Source: Amaranthus tricolor
Taxonomy: Eukaryota > Streptophyta > Magnoliopsida > Caryophyllales > Amaranthaceae
Length of the DNA: 64,000 nt
Direction: 5' to 3'
Assembly: GCF_026212465.1 (NCBI RefSeq)
Contig: NC_080062.1
Location: 8,536,543-8,600,542, forward strand
A program made the translations under genes and the position numbers. The notes under the pieces are model-generated. The model was given only the letters and a program-made list of their open reading frames with translations, was not told the origin of the DNA and made no database searches. Positions within the stretch are counted from its first letter, which is position 1. The number at the start of each line of letters is the position of its first letter. Positions 36,901 to 49,999 of the stretch are shown here, piece after piece.

Positions 36901-39900
36901 TTTTTGTAAGATTTTAGAGTAACACTTCGCGCCACACATTGGATGAACTAGAAGAACGCTAGGAAGTAGGATATGGTCCATATAGATAAATGAATATAAT
37001 ACAACATACGTCATTATGTCAGGTGCTCCTTTGGGAATAGCCCTATTCAGTTGGCACTTCACATATGTTTTTCGCCACAAGGTCAAAGTCCTATAAGAAC
37101 CTTGTCCAATAGTCTACTATGCTATCAACACATTTTATCTGTGTCAATCTTTTCAAGTGGTTGAAATGAACTTTTGTAGCGTTAATAGTTTCTTATTTTG
37201 GTTGTATAGGCAAGCTAAGGATGTTGTGAAGGGGATAAAAAAACGCATTGGGAGCAGGAACTCAAAGATTCAGCTTCTAGCACTAACGGTGAGTTTCTCA
37301 CAAAATTCTTGGTTATCATTCTTGTAATAGGAGCGGCAATCTCGATATATAATTAACATATAATAATAATGTTTAATACAAAAATATTGCAGAAGTCTCA
37401 AAATGCCGAACTTTTAAAAACTTTAAATCATAAAAACTGAAACTGTTTAAAACAAAAGTAAAATATTACATCTGATAAGAAATATTATTTGCTCAAAATG
37501 AAAAAAAATACATCATCATCAAGTCATCAAAAGATACAAAAAGCAGCTAAGTTCTCGATAAATAGTAATTGTTGCGGCCTGGATCGGAACCTGAACTAAA
37601 TCCTGCAAAATGCTACCATCCATGATACGGATGGTAGCCGATTGAATCGGTTAACGCTTTACGCCAAGCATAACTTCCTATCCAGCTTAAAATACGGAAA
37701 TTATACACTACATTTACAAAATAATAATTTAAGTACGAACTTATAGTTAATTGACACCACCGTATACTTTTACCATATTCTTTTTCTGTTACATACTTTT
37801 AAGTCATTAAGATACTATTCTCGATCCTGACATAAGTACGTTACTGCCATTTATACAATTCGGTAATCTTAACACTTTAGTAAGTTCATTTGGTTAATAC
37901 TTATAACCATACCGTGCATCATAGCATCTAACACTAATCAAGTTTATCACTGATCAACAAGCACATAATATGACACCTGATATATGTAAAGATCTGGAAA
38001 GCCTAATTGTAGTGGGAGTCGTCACCCCTCCAATACAATTTATGCTCGAGCTCTACAGGATAGGTAGCTAACCCCCTGTCTTACACCACATTTTATGTGC
38101 CGGCCAACACGGGCGCCGGGATTTTACATGGCGGTCTATGGTTCGACATTACCTTACTATCAGGGTCATTCAATCAATATTGATTCACACAAGTACATCA
38201 CATTTTTATTACTACAACTTGGCTTTGACTTTAACTTTGACTTTGATCAACTTAGGTGAAATTTAATAAAATTCTTAATCATAACGTAAAATTAACCTTT
38301 ATGTCTTTATACATTTATTATTAAATTTTCACACGTTATATTTTATTTATAACTTTATTTTTAATAGTTTGCTAAATTCACACTAATAACTTAATAATTT
38401 ATCAATAGTCTCTAAATTAATATTTTCTACAAGTAGCTACTAAAATCTATTTCTCTTTAAATAAGTTCCATAAATCAACATTTTCAACTTTACAATAAAT
38501 AAAACTTTATTCTCTTAAAAAAAAATCAAATATTCTAATTAAAATTCAAGTTAAAATTGCATCATTTGGATAAGTTTCCAAATTCTACAAGTTCACCAAA
38601 AATCAATATTTCAAGTTTAGAAAAATAAGTAAACTTATTAGGTTTGCAAAAATCAACATTTATAAAACAAATAAAACTTATAATTTCACAAAAATCAATA
38701 TTTCTAGTTTTAAAACAAGTCAAACTTATAATTTTCACAAAAGTCAATATTTCAAATTATAAAACAAGTAAAACTTGTAATCTCACAAAATCAATATTTC
38801 ACACATAGTTTAAGCGACAAGTATACTAAAAATACTTTTATATTATTTTACAAAAATTTTGGTCAAATAGTTAGCAAATAAAATATTTTGTACAAAATAG
38901 TTATTAAAAGTTACTTTTATTATGAAATCTCATATATTTAAGAAAAACACTTCAACATTTAATAACTTATAAAAATTTCTCAAAAATATCTTTTTAAATT
39001 GTTATTTTATTATTATCACAAAAATAGTTGTAATAATTTAAAATAGTAAATCAAACTCTTTTTTTTTTATATATGATAGTGGTCGAATGACCTATGAGTG
39101 TTTTGGGCCCTTTTCACATAAAAAGAATGACTTAATTTAATTTATCATTCTAAATCCTAGATTTGAATATTTAATATAACCACTTACAAAAATAAAACAG
39201 ATCTATCATAACTATGAAAAATAATCCGACAAGTTAGGTCCAAAATCTAAATGAAATGAGTTTTCGAGAAAAACAACGCTAAGCATTTCAAAAAATTAGT
39301 TTGACTATTTTACCGATAAACCGATTAATAATTCTTTATAATTACTTGAGTCTAAAATAAAATTTTATCAAAACACCAAGATGATATGGAATCATTTTAA
39401 AGAGATAAGTTTATTTAACTAATAAAATTCATGATTATTATTTTAAATAATTAATACAATCATTTTAGCCATAAATCGATATATATAAAAAAATAATTAA
39501 AGTCCATAAGGTCCACGACAATTTGCCCCAGGGGTAATCATGAGATTCAACATGTTATAGGAGTATGCCAACAAGTTACAAGTTAAGAAGAGCCCATTTA
39601 ATATTTATTTCTTATTTAACTTTTTTTTTTTCAAATTTATTAATAAACTTTTAACTTATTTTAAACTTAAGTAATATATTTTCTTAGCTATTTTTAATAA
39701 TTAAGAAAGTATTCAACACCTCTTCCTATTAGAATAATATTTTTAAACGAAAATTCAATTAAACATTATTTTAATAAAGTAAAACTCAAGGAACATATCT
39801 AAAATAATATCCTAACTTTTAGCTTTTATAAAGTACTTATAAAATACTCTTTAAAATTCCTAGTTCACATTAATTTTATCTACCGAAATTTCATCACAAA

Positions 39901-42900
39901 AACACCAGTAGATATTATTTTTAAGTATTTTCTCAATGCAAAAGTTCATAAAGCTAACATACATGAAGCTTAAAATAATATTTCACATAAAAAAAATTCA
40001 TATATATCTACATTATCATAGTAATAAAATTTTTTCGTATTTATAGCTTTTTTAGAGTGTCCCAAAAATATTATTGTTTTGACGAAAATATCTCTAAACT
40101 GTATATGACTTTAATATAACCATGTAAAGTTTAAATGATTAAAATAAAATAATGTTGATCATGCTTTTTATATTATCAAGTAACCATAAATAAATATTAC
40201 ATAACGAGAGAGTTAAGAAAATGTGTACCATTTTCCTCCAAAGGTGGTGCTAAACCAAGTAAGAGAATAATAATAGGAAAATAAGAACTCAAAGAAATAA
40301 GCTCCAAAAGAGAAAGTCTTCAAGGCTCCAAGCTTCAAAGAAGTATATCTTCAATTACCCCAAAAAAAAGATATCCAAGCTCCAAAAGATAATACTTGAC
40401 TTTTCAAAAGTTGATGATTATTGGCTTAAGAAGTGATAAGATCAAGCTCCATCTTCATTTGATTCTTTAACTAATAAAAGGGTATAAAGTTAGTAAGATG
40501 TTAATGAAGTGAAGATATAAGAAAGAATGGTAGAAAGATTTGATGATGGGGGTACAAGTGATCTCATGGCTACGGGGTATTTATAATGGGTTTTGGGCAA
40601 CTTTGTAGTTCATTAGATTGTATGAAAAAGAGTGTTAGGAGTATAGAAGAAGGTTAACTTGTGTAAGTGATTTAGAGTGTGTAAGTGAATGTGTAAGAGT
40701 TTGGAGTGTAGAAGAAAGTTAGCTTGTGTAAGGAAATAATGATAGCTTGTGTAAGTGATGAACATCATGGGTTACTATAGAAAGGATTTTGGTTCATCAA
40801 ATTTTTGTTCTAGTATGTACAAGTGAATATACTTTAAAATAATGAGTAAATTTGTAGTTTACTTAGAAAATTTTGCTTAAACTATACTTAATGTTAATAA
40901 TAAAAATACGACTTATTTTTATGTATAAAATAATTAAATCAAAATATAAGGTTAAAATAATAAGTAGTAATATTAGTTTAAGGAAGAAAGTTAAAATGTA
41001 ACGTTTTAAAAAACTGTGAATATAATAAACAAATTTTACTTTTCATACTATAAAATAATAAAATAATATTTGAGAGCTTATAAAAAGATTTTAAACAAAA
41101 TACTATTTTAATGTTTAATATTTGAAAGAAATTACAAAATCGGAAAATGTTTAGGAATTAAAGATGGTTTGAAATGGATAATCAAAGGATTAGAGATTTG
41201 AATTGAAAATTCAGAATAATTAATCGGAAGATTAAAATTAAGAATTTTGAGTCTGTTACAATTCTTCTATTTGAGCGATTGTATTTTAAATATTGCACAA
41301 GTGACATAGTGATAGTCAGACTTGGTTGACAAGGGCCATATTGCATGATTTCATGCTTGACATGGGGATATGACTAGGCTCCTTTGAGAATCACTTCCAT
41401 AAACAAGGGTCAATAGCGTTAGATTTAAAGGTTTAGATGTATTATTCACAAAGAACTACTGATTGAAAAGATAATTGATGACATTTAAACAATAGTTGTG
41501 AGGCTTTGGTTTTGATGATAGGGTAATTTCATTGACGACCAATCGAAATTGTGTTGTCGTTGCTAGTGGCTTCTTATTTTTGAGATGAAAAAGTAGAGGC
41601 TGTTGAGGGGAGGAGTTTCTTTATCAATATTGGTGCTTCTATAGCCCTTATTGTAAAATGATAAAACGTTGCTTTCCATATTTTGAAAAATGATATTTTT
41701 TTCAAGTAATGCTCATTGGCTATAATTTGGATTTTGGAATAGATATCCCTTTAAATTTTGATAATGCTGTTAAGCTATGTAAAACTGCAAGTTTTTTGGA
41801 TCAACTTCAATTACAAATTGTTCTTTTTAACCTTTTACCAATGCGCTGTGAATAATCTCAACTTTGGATTTTATTTTAATAAATCAACTTTTGCCCTTAG
41901 TTTGTTGTTAGGGTACTAATAGGGTATGCTGATAGCAAATTGAGGACAAAGTTGAATTATTATAAAATAAAAGGTTATGCTGAATAGCAAACAAAGGGTA
42001 AATGTTGGATTATTAAAAAATAATTCAAAGGTGGGATTATTCACTACAGATGGGTAAAACATTAGATTATTAATTATCATTTTTTCCTTTTTGTAAATCT
42101 GCCCCCATGTCTTAAATTCTTGTATGAAGAGTAAGTTTTAGGACTTACTTCCACGTCAAATTATGTTCCTCGTCCTAGTAACATAAAATTGCACTTCTGG
42201 TGCATACATGTGTTATCATCTACATCATAGTTTATTTCAAGGACGTCAAGTGTTGGGATCAGATAATCAAATATTTATAGAATTTCAAAGATGGATTTTT
42301 TCCTATCTTCATTTCTGTGCAATTATCAAGCTCTTCTATTTGTTTTATATGTTGCATCAGGATTCAGGTTCCTTCAAATGTTTGTGTTTTTGATGTCGTG
42401 TATTAGTATATTATTGTTTTGTAGGTGTTGACGAGGGTTAAGCTTAGTTATATAATGTGTGAGGCACCTTATGGTGGAAAGGGTTTCTAAAGCTTGAATT
42501 GGGGCGTAGATTTTAAGATTCATCCAAATCTTAACACTGTTGGAGTCTCGATTAAGACCGTCTCTATGTTATATCCATTTCTTTTATTATTTATGTCGAA
42601 AGTTAATATATATGTAGCATTGAAAATTAATATAATATGAAACTTAAATTGGAATCATCTAAGCTCAACAGATTTGGTTATTGTTGCATTAAATTTAACG
42701 TATTATAAAACTTTTTATTAAATGGAATGAAATCTAATTGGATTAGGATGTACCAAGTTTGATCAATTAAAACCAAACCTAAACATGGTAGACTGAATTT
42801 GAATGTTCACAATATAGGGTATAACAAGTGTGATCAAATGAAACTGAATAAAGTTATGGTTGAACAATCATTTTCCACTCCAAGTAACTTATTTTGGGGG

Positions 42901-45900
42901 AGAATGAGGGAAATATGTCTCCTCCGTCCTACTACGGTAAATATTTACCCCAAATAAGGGAACTAATTCTTCTATTTCTTCTTCTCCGTCACTTTATAAA
43001 TATTTTACCTCTGGAAACAACAATATTCTCTTAATTTTCTACTTCAACAACCTTGTTTTCTTAGTTGACTTTTGTTTCCTCCATGAGCAATTATTTTTCT
43101 TACTTGAAATCTCAAAAAAGATTAAAGGGGTTTAGTAAAAAGAGGTAAGAGTTATAATGAGGGGAATGTTAACATTAATGTAAATATGTAATGCCCTTTT
43201 AGTAATATGTGTTAGATAAATGATGTTAAACGGTATTTGTTAATTGGTACTGGAAAGTATTAATAAGTTCCAATAAGCTAAGCCTTATAAGAACTAATTA
43301 CACCTATAACTTATTTAATATTGAAAAGACAATTAAAACCTCGTTTATTACACTGCGGATTAAAGCTATTTAGCACAATTGAACTTTTTATTGATGATTA
43401 TAAATGTTTATACATAATATTATGTTAAATTTCCAATTGTACTTGAGATTACTTTGTTAAGTTGTATTTGATGGACTATCTCACTTTATTATATAACAAC
43501 TATCTCTCTTTATTAAGTTGGATCTTCTGGACAAAATTGGGGCAAACCGTAGCCTATTAGAAACACATTGTTATCAGTTTGTGTACTGTTAAACAAACGT
43601 GATTCTCAACAAGAAGATATCATAATCGGACCTTATTCGGAGGCTCTAGATTCCTGATGAGTAGGAGCAAAGTCAAAGTACATATAATTTGAGTAGGAGT
43701 CGGAGTCATAATCAAAAAAAGTTTTGACTTATATTCGAATTAAGTTTGAGTCTTAGTGCAAAAATGCGGTAACGAAATGTTGATACGGTAACAAGAGTGA
43801 CGCGATTATCATAGTGGCTAAATTTTGGTCGAAAGCATGAGATATCCCTTGAGACAGCCGAAAACGCGATTTTTTACACCTTTATAATGCGGAAATTATT
43901 GGTTGTTTTTTTTTGAAAACCTTTAAAGTGTGGTCGATACGGTCTTGTTTTTGTACTAGGTATAAGTGCAAAATTCGATCCAAGTTCGACTTGTTTTGGT
44001 CTCTATGCATAGTTACCACCCCCAATGACTTTACAAACAATTAAAGCCTGCTGTCAACCACCCATGCACCATCTTTTTTTATACACTTAGGGAGGGAAAT
44101 CTGAGGGTTTGACATGTAAGCAAAATCTTGGGATAGGAGCGTCCTTTGTGCAGTGAGGAAGCAAATCTATGTCAACCTATAAAGTGAAACATTTGTCACA
44201 TAAAGAGCAAATGTGATGGTATATGTGAGTAGAAGTTATTTCAAGTGTGACAAAGGGTTTTCTGTTGACAATGAACAATTCTTTTGGGGGGCTGCTATCT
44301 TTTCCGTGATCAAAATTGTTCTTTCTTTTTGTATAACCTTTGGTTTGGAAGAGCCCCTGTATACATGAAAACTGGAAAGCATAAGCTGTGTTTTGTTTGA
44401 TTGTTTCTGGGGATCCGTATTAAAAAATCGATTGTCTTGTATTCTTGTGTTTCCTAAAAGTTGAGCTGTTAAAGAGGCTTGGTTTCTCGGTAATCTTACT
44501 GTTAAGTGTTAACTAACTTAATTTTTTCTGCTTTTGTTTTCTTCTATCTGCCTGATGGAAATATAGCTACTGGAGACAATAGTAAAGAATTGTGGGGACA
44601 TCGTACATATGCATGTAGCAGAGAAAGATCTACCTCATGAGATGGTAAAAATTGCCAAAAAGAAGGTCAGGGATAATTTTTTTTCCCCTTTACTATTGAC
44701 TATTGCTATATTAATTGGGCAGCTTTTATGGTTCTGATTCATGTTATTATGTATTTATGTAAAGCCGGATTTTCAAGTCAAGGAGAAGATATTAATTCTT
44801 ATAGACACTTGGCAAGAAGCTTTTGGAGGACCCAGAGCACGATACCCACAATATTATGCCGCTTATCAGGAGTTATTGGTATGCCTTTTCCATGGACCTC
44901 CCTTTCTAGACTCTTGGGGGTAAAAATGCTTATCAGGAGTGATTTTGTTGGACTTTCTTCATGTTGATGGTATTTCTTTGCCTCAGCGTGCAGGTGCAGT
45001 TTTCCCACAAAGAACAGAAAGATCTGCTCCTGTATTTACTCCTCCACAAACACAACCTCTGTCAAACTATCCTCCAAATGTGCGCAATTCAGAGCAACTG
45101 CAAGAATCAGCGGATGCTGCTGCCGAGGCTGACTATCCATCATTGAGGTTTTTCTCTTCCCCTTGTGATAATTTTGGATGATAATTACCTCTGTTTGAAG
45201 CATGGGATTCTAGTTTTTGTCTTTACAAGATTTAACTAATTGTTTTTTTTGGTAAAAGGTGTGACTGAAATTACCGAGTGATGCTTGTTAAAGAATGGTC
45301 CTTTTGGTCCATATTATATGGAAATGACTAAATGGGTAAAATATTGGGTGGTGTCCGTGGTGGGGGTGGAGTGAAAATAAATTTTTCTGTTATGTTGATG
45401 TCATTATATGGTTTTGACTGTGTGTTTCATTTAGATATTAACTCATATAATAGATTCCTCTTGGAAATTCGAAATCAAAATTTGGTTATTAAATTCTTGA
45501 CATCTGTTATCAAATAAGGTTTCCATTCATCTGTATTTCGTTTCACTGCTGCTTGCGTGATTTATGTATCATCATCAGAAATGGTTTGCAAAAGAAAATT
45601 ATGTTGATACTGTAGCAAATAGCAATGGGTATTACAGGCATATGAGTAATGTGTGTCATAGGACTATTTTTAGCAATTAATCATATTAATCTTTGTCTCT
45701 TTTTTTGTCCTCTCGGATAGCATGTCAGAAATTCAGAATGCACGGGGGATTATGGATGTTCTGTCCGAAATGCTAAGTGCAATTGATCCATCAAAGAAAG
45801 AGGTAAATGTTAATTATTTTAAATAATTCTCAGTTGCCATTATTTAATTTAGGAAAGTATCCTTTAATAGTACATGAAAAATATAAGAAAAAGGGTGAAT

Positions 45901-48900
45901 GACATTATCAAACGCTTTCACTATTGGAAATCGTCTATAAAAATATGTTAAAACGTCATGGTATTTGTAGCATAGAGTGATAAGAGATGGTTTGCAGTTG
46001 TGAACATATCTGATCTCATAAATGTTTGTCTTTGTTCTCACTACAGACAATTACTACTTGGTACGTATTGGGTTGGTGTTGGTAATTGATTAGGGAGATT
46101 GAGTTGTTGAGTTAAATTTGACGAATTATGCTATATACTGAAATAAATAATTTACTGAAGGTAAAGGGTACTCAGTTGATTATTTGGAAATAACATTTGG
46201 GATAGCATTACTGTAATGCTATATTTGGGATAAAAATATCTAAAAAGAAATAACACTCAAACACTACCTTTAGCTAGTTTCATTAGATTTTTGTAAATAC
46301 TCGATTAAACATTAAGCTTTATTCAAATACTTCTGTGAACGTCATAATTCCGGGAGGCTTACGGTTTGATCAATTTGAACCACTGATTGCTACTGCATCA
46401 ACTAGCATTAACTGAAATCACTTGCTGAGCCACTTCACAATGTTTGACAAGTATAAGCAATTGCATATTCCAATTTTTATTGGGGCTAGTAACTTAGTAT
46501 ACTTCAAAGTGAAAGAAGAGGAAATGGGTAGCGTTGGAAACCTTATGGCATTTTTAGAGTCTACCTTTGTATAGCTTTCTGGCTCATTTGTGCTGCTTTT
46601 TCTCGTGGTAATCTTTGCAGGGACTTAAACAGGAGGTAATTGTGGATTTGGTCGAACAATGCCGGACCTACAAACAGAGAGTTGTCCACTTAGTTAATTC
46701 CACATCGTAAGGCCTTCTGCTGTTGGATAATATGTTCTTTTTGGGGGGTGGTTGACCTAGTTTTCCTTTTACATGTTATGAGTCAAAGCAACTTATATCT
46801 ACTTGTAAAATACAAAGCTGAATAATCATTAATTCTGTAAACTTTGATTTCCATGTGAGCCCATAAGTTTTCTCTGTTTTTCCCTTCTCGAATCTTATTT
46901 TTTATCCCTTGAATTTTTGTTTCTTACAAATCTTATTGCATCAGCTGGGGACACTGCTTCATGTATTAGTTTTGTGAAATGCAAAATGGAATGAGCTCAT
47001 GATGACGTTGATTGTTTAAAATAATGTTAATTTAAATATTTTGTCATCTCTGCTTAGAGTTTGTTAAATAATTTTGCAGTTTATATACGTTCCTTCTGTA
47101 ACCCCAATGAAATTGCAGTAGGTATTGTCTTGAATTGCTTAGTTCAGCTTTTTCATTGTTCATCAAGCTTAACTGCGAGAATGATCAGAGTAATATATGG
47201 ATTTTTTTTATCTCCATTTTCTGTGATCAGTCATAGTGTTTTTATTGATAAAAGAGTTGGCTTATGTGATGGTAAGGTTTTGTGAGCGATATTTTGGCTT
47301 GAGTACTGAATACTTACACGAAGAAATGTGTGCTGGCATCCCTGTAGTTGATATATTTCTATTTGATGGAAGGGGTTGCAACTTTTTATAATCTGGTTAA
47401 TGTATGTGCCATTAAAGTGAGATTATTAGATTTTTCTCTCCAAAATTGAGTTGAGGCATTATGGTTTCAGGGATGAGTCATTGCTTGGCCAAGGTCTGGC
47501 TTTAAATGATGACTTGCAGAAAGTGCTTGCAAAGCATGAAGCTATCGCTTCAGGAAATGTTGTGCTGCAGGAGAACCCTAAACCTGAATCTAGTAAGGCT
47601 CTCGTTGATGTTGATGCTCCTCTGGTTAATACAGGAGAAAGCAGCAAACAAACTGTTGGAAGGTACTCCCTGCTTCAATATGGAGTATAATTTTGTGATC
47701 TGTTTTGCTAAAACTGGATACTTGTAGTGTTTGTCTCCAGATATCCTGAAAATTGAACATGTGTATAACGCTACTGTTTACATTTATTGGAGTTTTATAC
47801 TGGATTTGGATATCGTCGCCTAAACATAGAGAGGAATATTGATAATCTTGGACTTGGTCTTTATACTTCATAGTTATCACCTACATGCGTGCATTAAATT
47901 TTGTGATTTATGATTGCTCCCTCTATATTAGTCAATTTTACACTCTTGAAATTAGTTACCCATACAAAGAAATGTAGAATGATGGTGAAGAATTGAAGAT
48001 TTTTGAGCACATGGGTATTGGGCCAAACTACATAAAGAAGTGTATAGTGTATGATCTGTAGAGCTATAATATACAAAGAGAGATGATAATAATGTAAATT
48101 TTTTTACAGAAGATGTATAGACTCACTCAGTTAATCAGGTGATATAAAAGATGGAAGTATTACAGAAGATGTATATTTTATACACTCAGTTAATTAGGTG
48201 ATATAAAAGATGGAAGTTTGTGGCTGATGGGGCTGGGGTTGGGGTTGGGGTTGGGGTTGGGGCTAGGGCTGGGACAATGTTAGATTGTTAACTCACTTTT
48301 CATAGTGGTTTAGCTATGCTGACTGCTGTCATTTTGAACTTACTGGCTAATGGGACCAAGAATTGTTTTTGGCAAAGCTGCCAAACATGGGTAAAAACAT
48401 AGTTTAGACAGAGCTTCCTGGTATTGCGTGTCTGCTTTTGGATATAAGTATGGCAGGATACTGTAAAAGTGACGTGGTGTTTTTGACATGTGAGTTTAAC
48501 TACACTTCTATGATTGATTTTCAAGAAAGCATTTTGTATTAGGAGGCATTCCAATTGAGCATTGAGCAACCCAATTGTCATACCTTGTAATAAATTTTCT
48601 TCTTAAATAACAGAATTATCAATGTTTTTGTTTGTTTTTTTGTTGCAGCTCTGCCTCTGGATCAACTCTTTCAGCCCCCCATGCAAATGGCTCTACAGCC
48701 ACGCCAACTAAAGAACTTGTAAAAATTGACCTACTGAGCGGTGACCTGTTGGGTGATGATTTTGGTACGCAGACTGCACAGGACTCATTGGCACTGGTCC
48801 CGATTTCTGCACCTCCACCATCTAGTCCTATTGTTCCAGAGAATAATGCTTTGGCTCTTGTAGACATGTTTTCGATGAATAATACTCCAGATTCCTCAAA

Positions 48901-49999
48901 TTCTCAGGCTGCTTTTTCTTCTGGACATCCTTTACCACCAGAACTTCAACAGCAGCATAACTTACAACCAGGTCAACAAATACCGTTTGCAAATGGAATT
49001 TCTACAAGCATGGCGTTGCCTCAATATGAGCAGGCGGGATATTCACAACCTGCTGGTACTTCCTGGAACTCGCAGGTTTCTCAGCAGCAGCCACCTTCAC
49101 CTGTCTATGGTGATTTTCTCTTCTCTGATACTCTTTTGTTAGCCCTAAAAAAGAAGGCAAACATGTCGTAGATTTATGTATTTTCAAAACTTTGTTTTGG
49201 TTATTTCAAAATCAATCCTCTAGGATGGGTACAAGCATCTGACACTTTTTAAGCTAGAAATACAACCTACATCTATTGCCTAAATTTCTTGCATATTTTG
49301 AATGCTGAGTTATTATTTAGGTGGTTTGTGGTAGAACATTATCATTTCTTTTCACTGAGATACTGAGTTGTGACCTTTTCAGGCTCTCAAAATGGAGGGT
49401 CGTTGCCACCCCCACCATGGGAGTCTCAGCCAACTGATATAAACCCGTCATCGAGTCCTCAATATCCTCCGGCAGTGCAGACCTCACCGATGGCTGGCCT
49501 GCAATCACCAACATTTCAGGGCGGCATGCATCCCTTTCACTCTCAACAAATAGGAAATGATCAAGTTTCAGGAATGTATGCGCAACACATGGCAGGTGGT
49601 CATATGCCTGGAATGAACATGCATCCCATGATGAACCATATGCCGGGCATGTACCCTCAAGCTTATCCGGGAGCACAGATGATGGGTATTTCCCAAGCAC
49701 TTCCAGGTACCCAGATGAACTCTATGTATCCCCCTCAGATGTACGGAAATCAAATGGCAGCCTACAGCTATGGTTATGCACAGCAAACCGATGCTCAATA
49801 TATCGACCAGAGAATGTATGGCTTATCTTTGAGGGATGACAGTTCTCTGAAGAACACTTCGAGCCAGACTTCAATGGCTTCATACTTACCTCCAATGAAA
49901 TCGCAATCTAAGGGAGACGATAAATTGTTTGGAGATCTTGTTGATATGGCAAAATTGAAGCCAGGAAAACCCACCCCTAGTAGGACTGGGAGTGTGTGA
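30737..49999 (+). CDS. TOL: TOM1-like (TOL) protein, VHS and GAT domains, 663 aa, ten exons
   Basis: Exons: 30737-30837, 37210-37288, 44567-44665, 44765-44878, 44987-45147, 45721-45802, 46621-46706, 47471-47662, 48649-49109, 49383-49999; all are GT-AG and in phase. Residues 1 to about 140 are a VHS domain ([55 protein letters not shown]). Residues about 185-265 are a GAT domain ([49 protein letters not shown]). The Pro/Gln/Met-rich tail has acidic-leucine motifs ([22 protein letters not shown]) that could bind clathrin. TOL proteins bind ubiquitinated cargo at the plasma membrane and endosomes and pass it to ESCRT in place of ESCRT-0. The sequence is closest in memory to Arabidopsis TOL6 and TOL9. 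Poly(A) signal AATAAA at 50288. Introns 1 and 2 are swollen by transposons, yet all exons are intact. Confidence 0.93.
30899..30941. repeat. Poly-T tract, about 43 bases
   Basis: An unbroken T run shortly after the exon 1 donor of TOL. Just to its right lies the truncated end of the minus-strand copia element. Confidence 0.9.
31035..33600 (-). mobile_element. Decayed Ty1/copia retrotransposon in TOL intron 1
   Basis: Minus-strand pol pieces occur in copia order. Integrase core is at about 33450-33125 ([35 protein letters not shown]), and the post-integrase region at 33070-32885 ([34 protein letters not shown]). Reverse transcriptase follows at about 31826-31040 ([20 protein letters not shown], an FYIDDLII catalytic motif near 31350, [20 protein letters not shown]). 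Stops and frameshifts separate them. Gag, RNase H and both LTRs are not recognised, so both ends are truncated. A TRIM has inserted between the integrase and RT parts. Confidence 0.85.
32226..32696 (+). mobile_element. TRIM retrotransposon nested in the copia remnant, 471 bp
   Basis: Two LTRs (32226-32409 and 32538-32696) both start TGTTGGAAAAATAACCCACA and end AAATTTATCA. A primer binding site TGGTATCAACCAAC follows the first LTR directly (32410), and a purine-rich GAGAAGGAG precedes the second. Only about 128 bp lie between them. Flanking pentamers TGCAT (32221-32225) and TGTAT (32697-32701) are a target duplication with one change. No coding capacity, as expected of a TRIM. The second LTR lacks about 25 bases near its 3' end. 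Confidence 0.8.
33601..37209. other. Remainder of TOL intron 1
   Basis: Apart from the small element at 34929-35099 no coding or repeat structure was recognised. Short open frames (for example 34524-34814 plus) show no domain. The acceptor is TTGTATAG at 37202-37209. Confidence 0.5.
34929..35099. mobile_element. Small inverted-repeat element, CGGTAACG family, copy 1
   Basis: The ends are CATAGTGCAAAAAT and ATTTTTGCACTATG, perfect inverted repeats. Inside are GGTAACGGTCGTGAC and a complementary-like ACAATACGGTCGCGATAC. Related copies lie at 43754-43958 and 58988-59161. Confidence 0.7.
37318..37322. repeat. Left 5-bp target duplication (ATTCT)
   Basis: Matches 41261-41265 exactly, outside the LTR-like block. 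Confidence 0.75.
37323..41260 (+). mobile_element. LTR-like insertion, 3938 bp, in TOL intron 2
   Basis: The block runs from TGTAATAGGAGCGGC to GAGTCTGTTACA, and identical ATTCT pentamers flank it. The 5-bp duplication and TG...CA tips are those of an LTR retrotransposon insertion. I found no gag or pol frames and no internal second copy of the terminus, so it is either a very long solo LTR or a non-autonomous element. It shares general features with the blocks at 10441 and 23480. It sits 30 bases after the exon 2 donor of TOL. Confidence 0.7.
41261..41265. repeat. Right 5-bp target duplication (ATTCT)
   Basis: Exact partner of 37318-37322. Confidence 0.75.
41266..44566. other. Remainder of TOL intron 2
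   Basis: Contains the small element at 43754-43958 and a possible broken Stowaway end near 42920 (CTCCTCCGTCCTAC). Nothing else was recognised. The acceptor is AAATATAG before 44567. Confidence 0.5.
43754..43958. mobile_element. CGGTAACG-family element, copy 2
   Basis: It starts TTAGTGCAAAAATGCGGTAA and ends GTTTTTGTACTA, inverted like copy 1. The interior has GTTGATACGGTAACAAGAGT, CATGAGATATCCCTTGAGA and a facing GGTCGATACGGTC. It is clearly closer to copy 3 inside. Confidence 0.65.
48106..48218. repeat. Tandem duplication, about 57-bp unit, in TOL intron 8
   Basis: Two adjacent units start ACAGAAGATGTATA and end GGTGATATAAAAGATGGAAG, with a few differences between. Confidence 0.8.
48226..48270 (+). 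repeat. G-rich (GGGGTT)n tract in TOL intron 8
   Basis: GGGGCTGGGGTTGGGGTTGG continues as four or more GGGGTT-like units and then GGGGCTAGGGCTGGG. It has at least seven runs of three or four Gs, enough for a G-quadruplex on the sense (transcript) strand. It directly follows the tandem duplication. Confidence 0.85.

Noticed and set aside
48226..48270. Interstitial plant telomere repeat
   Set aside because: The unit is GGGGTT, not TTTAGGG.
49568..49798. Antisense frames over TOL exon 10
   Set aside because: Shadows of the Met/Pro/Gln-rich coding tail.
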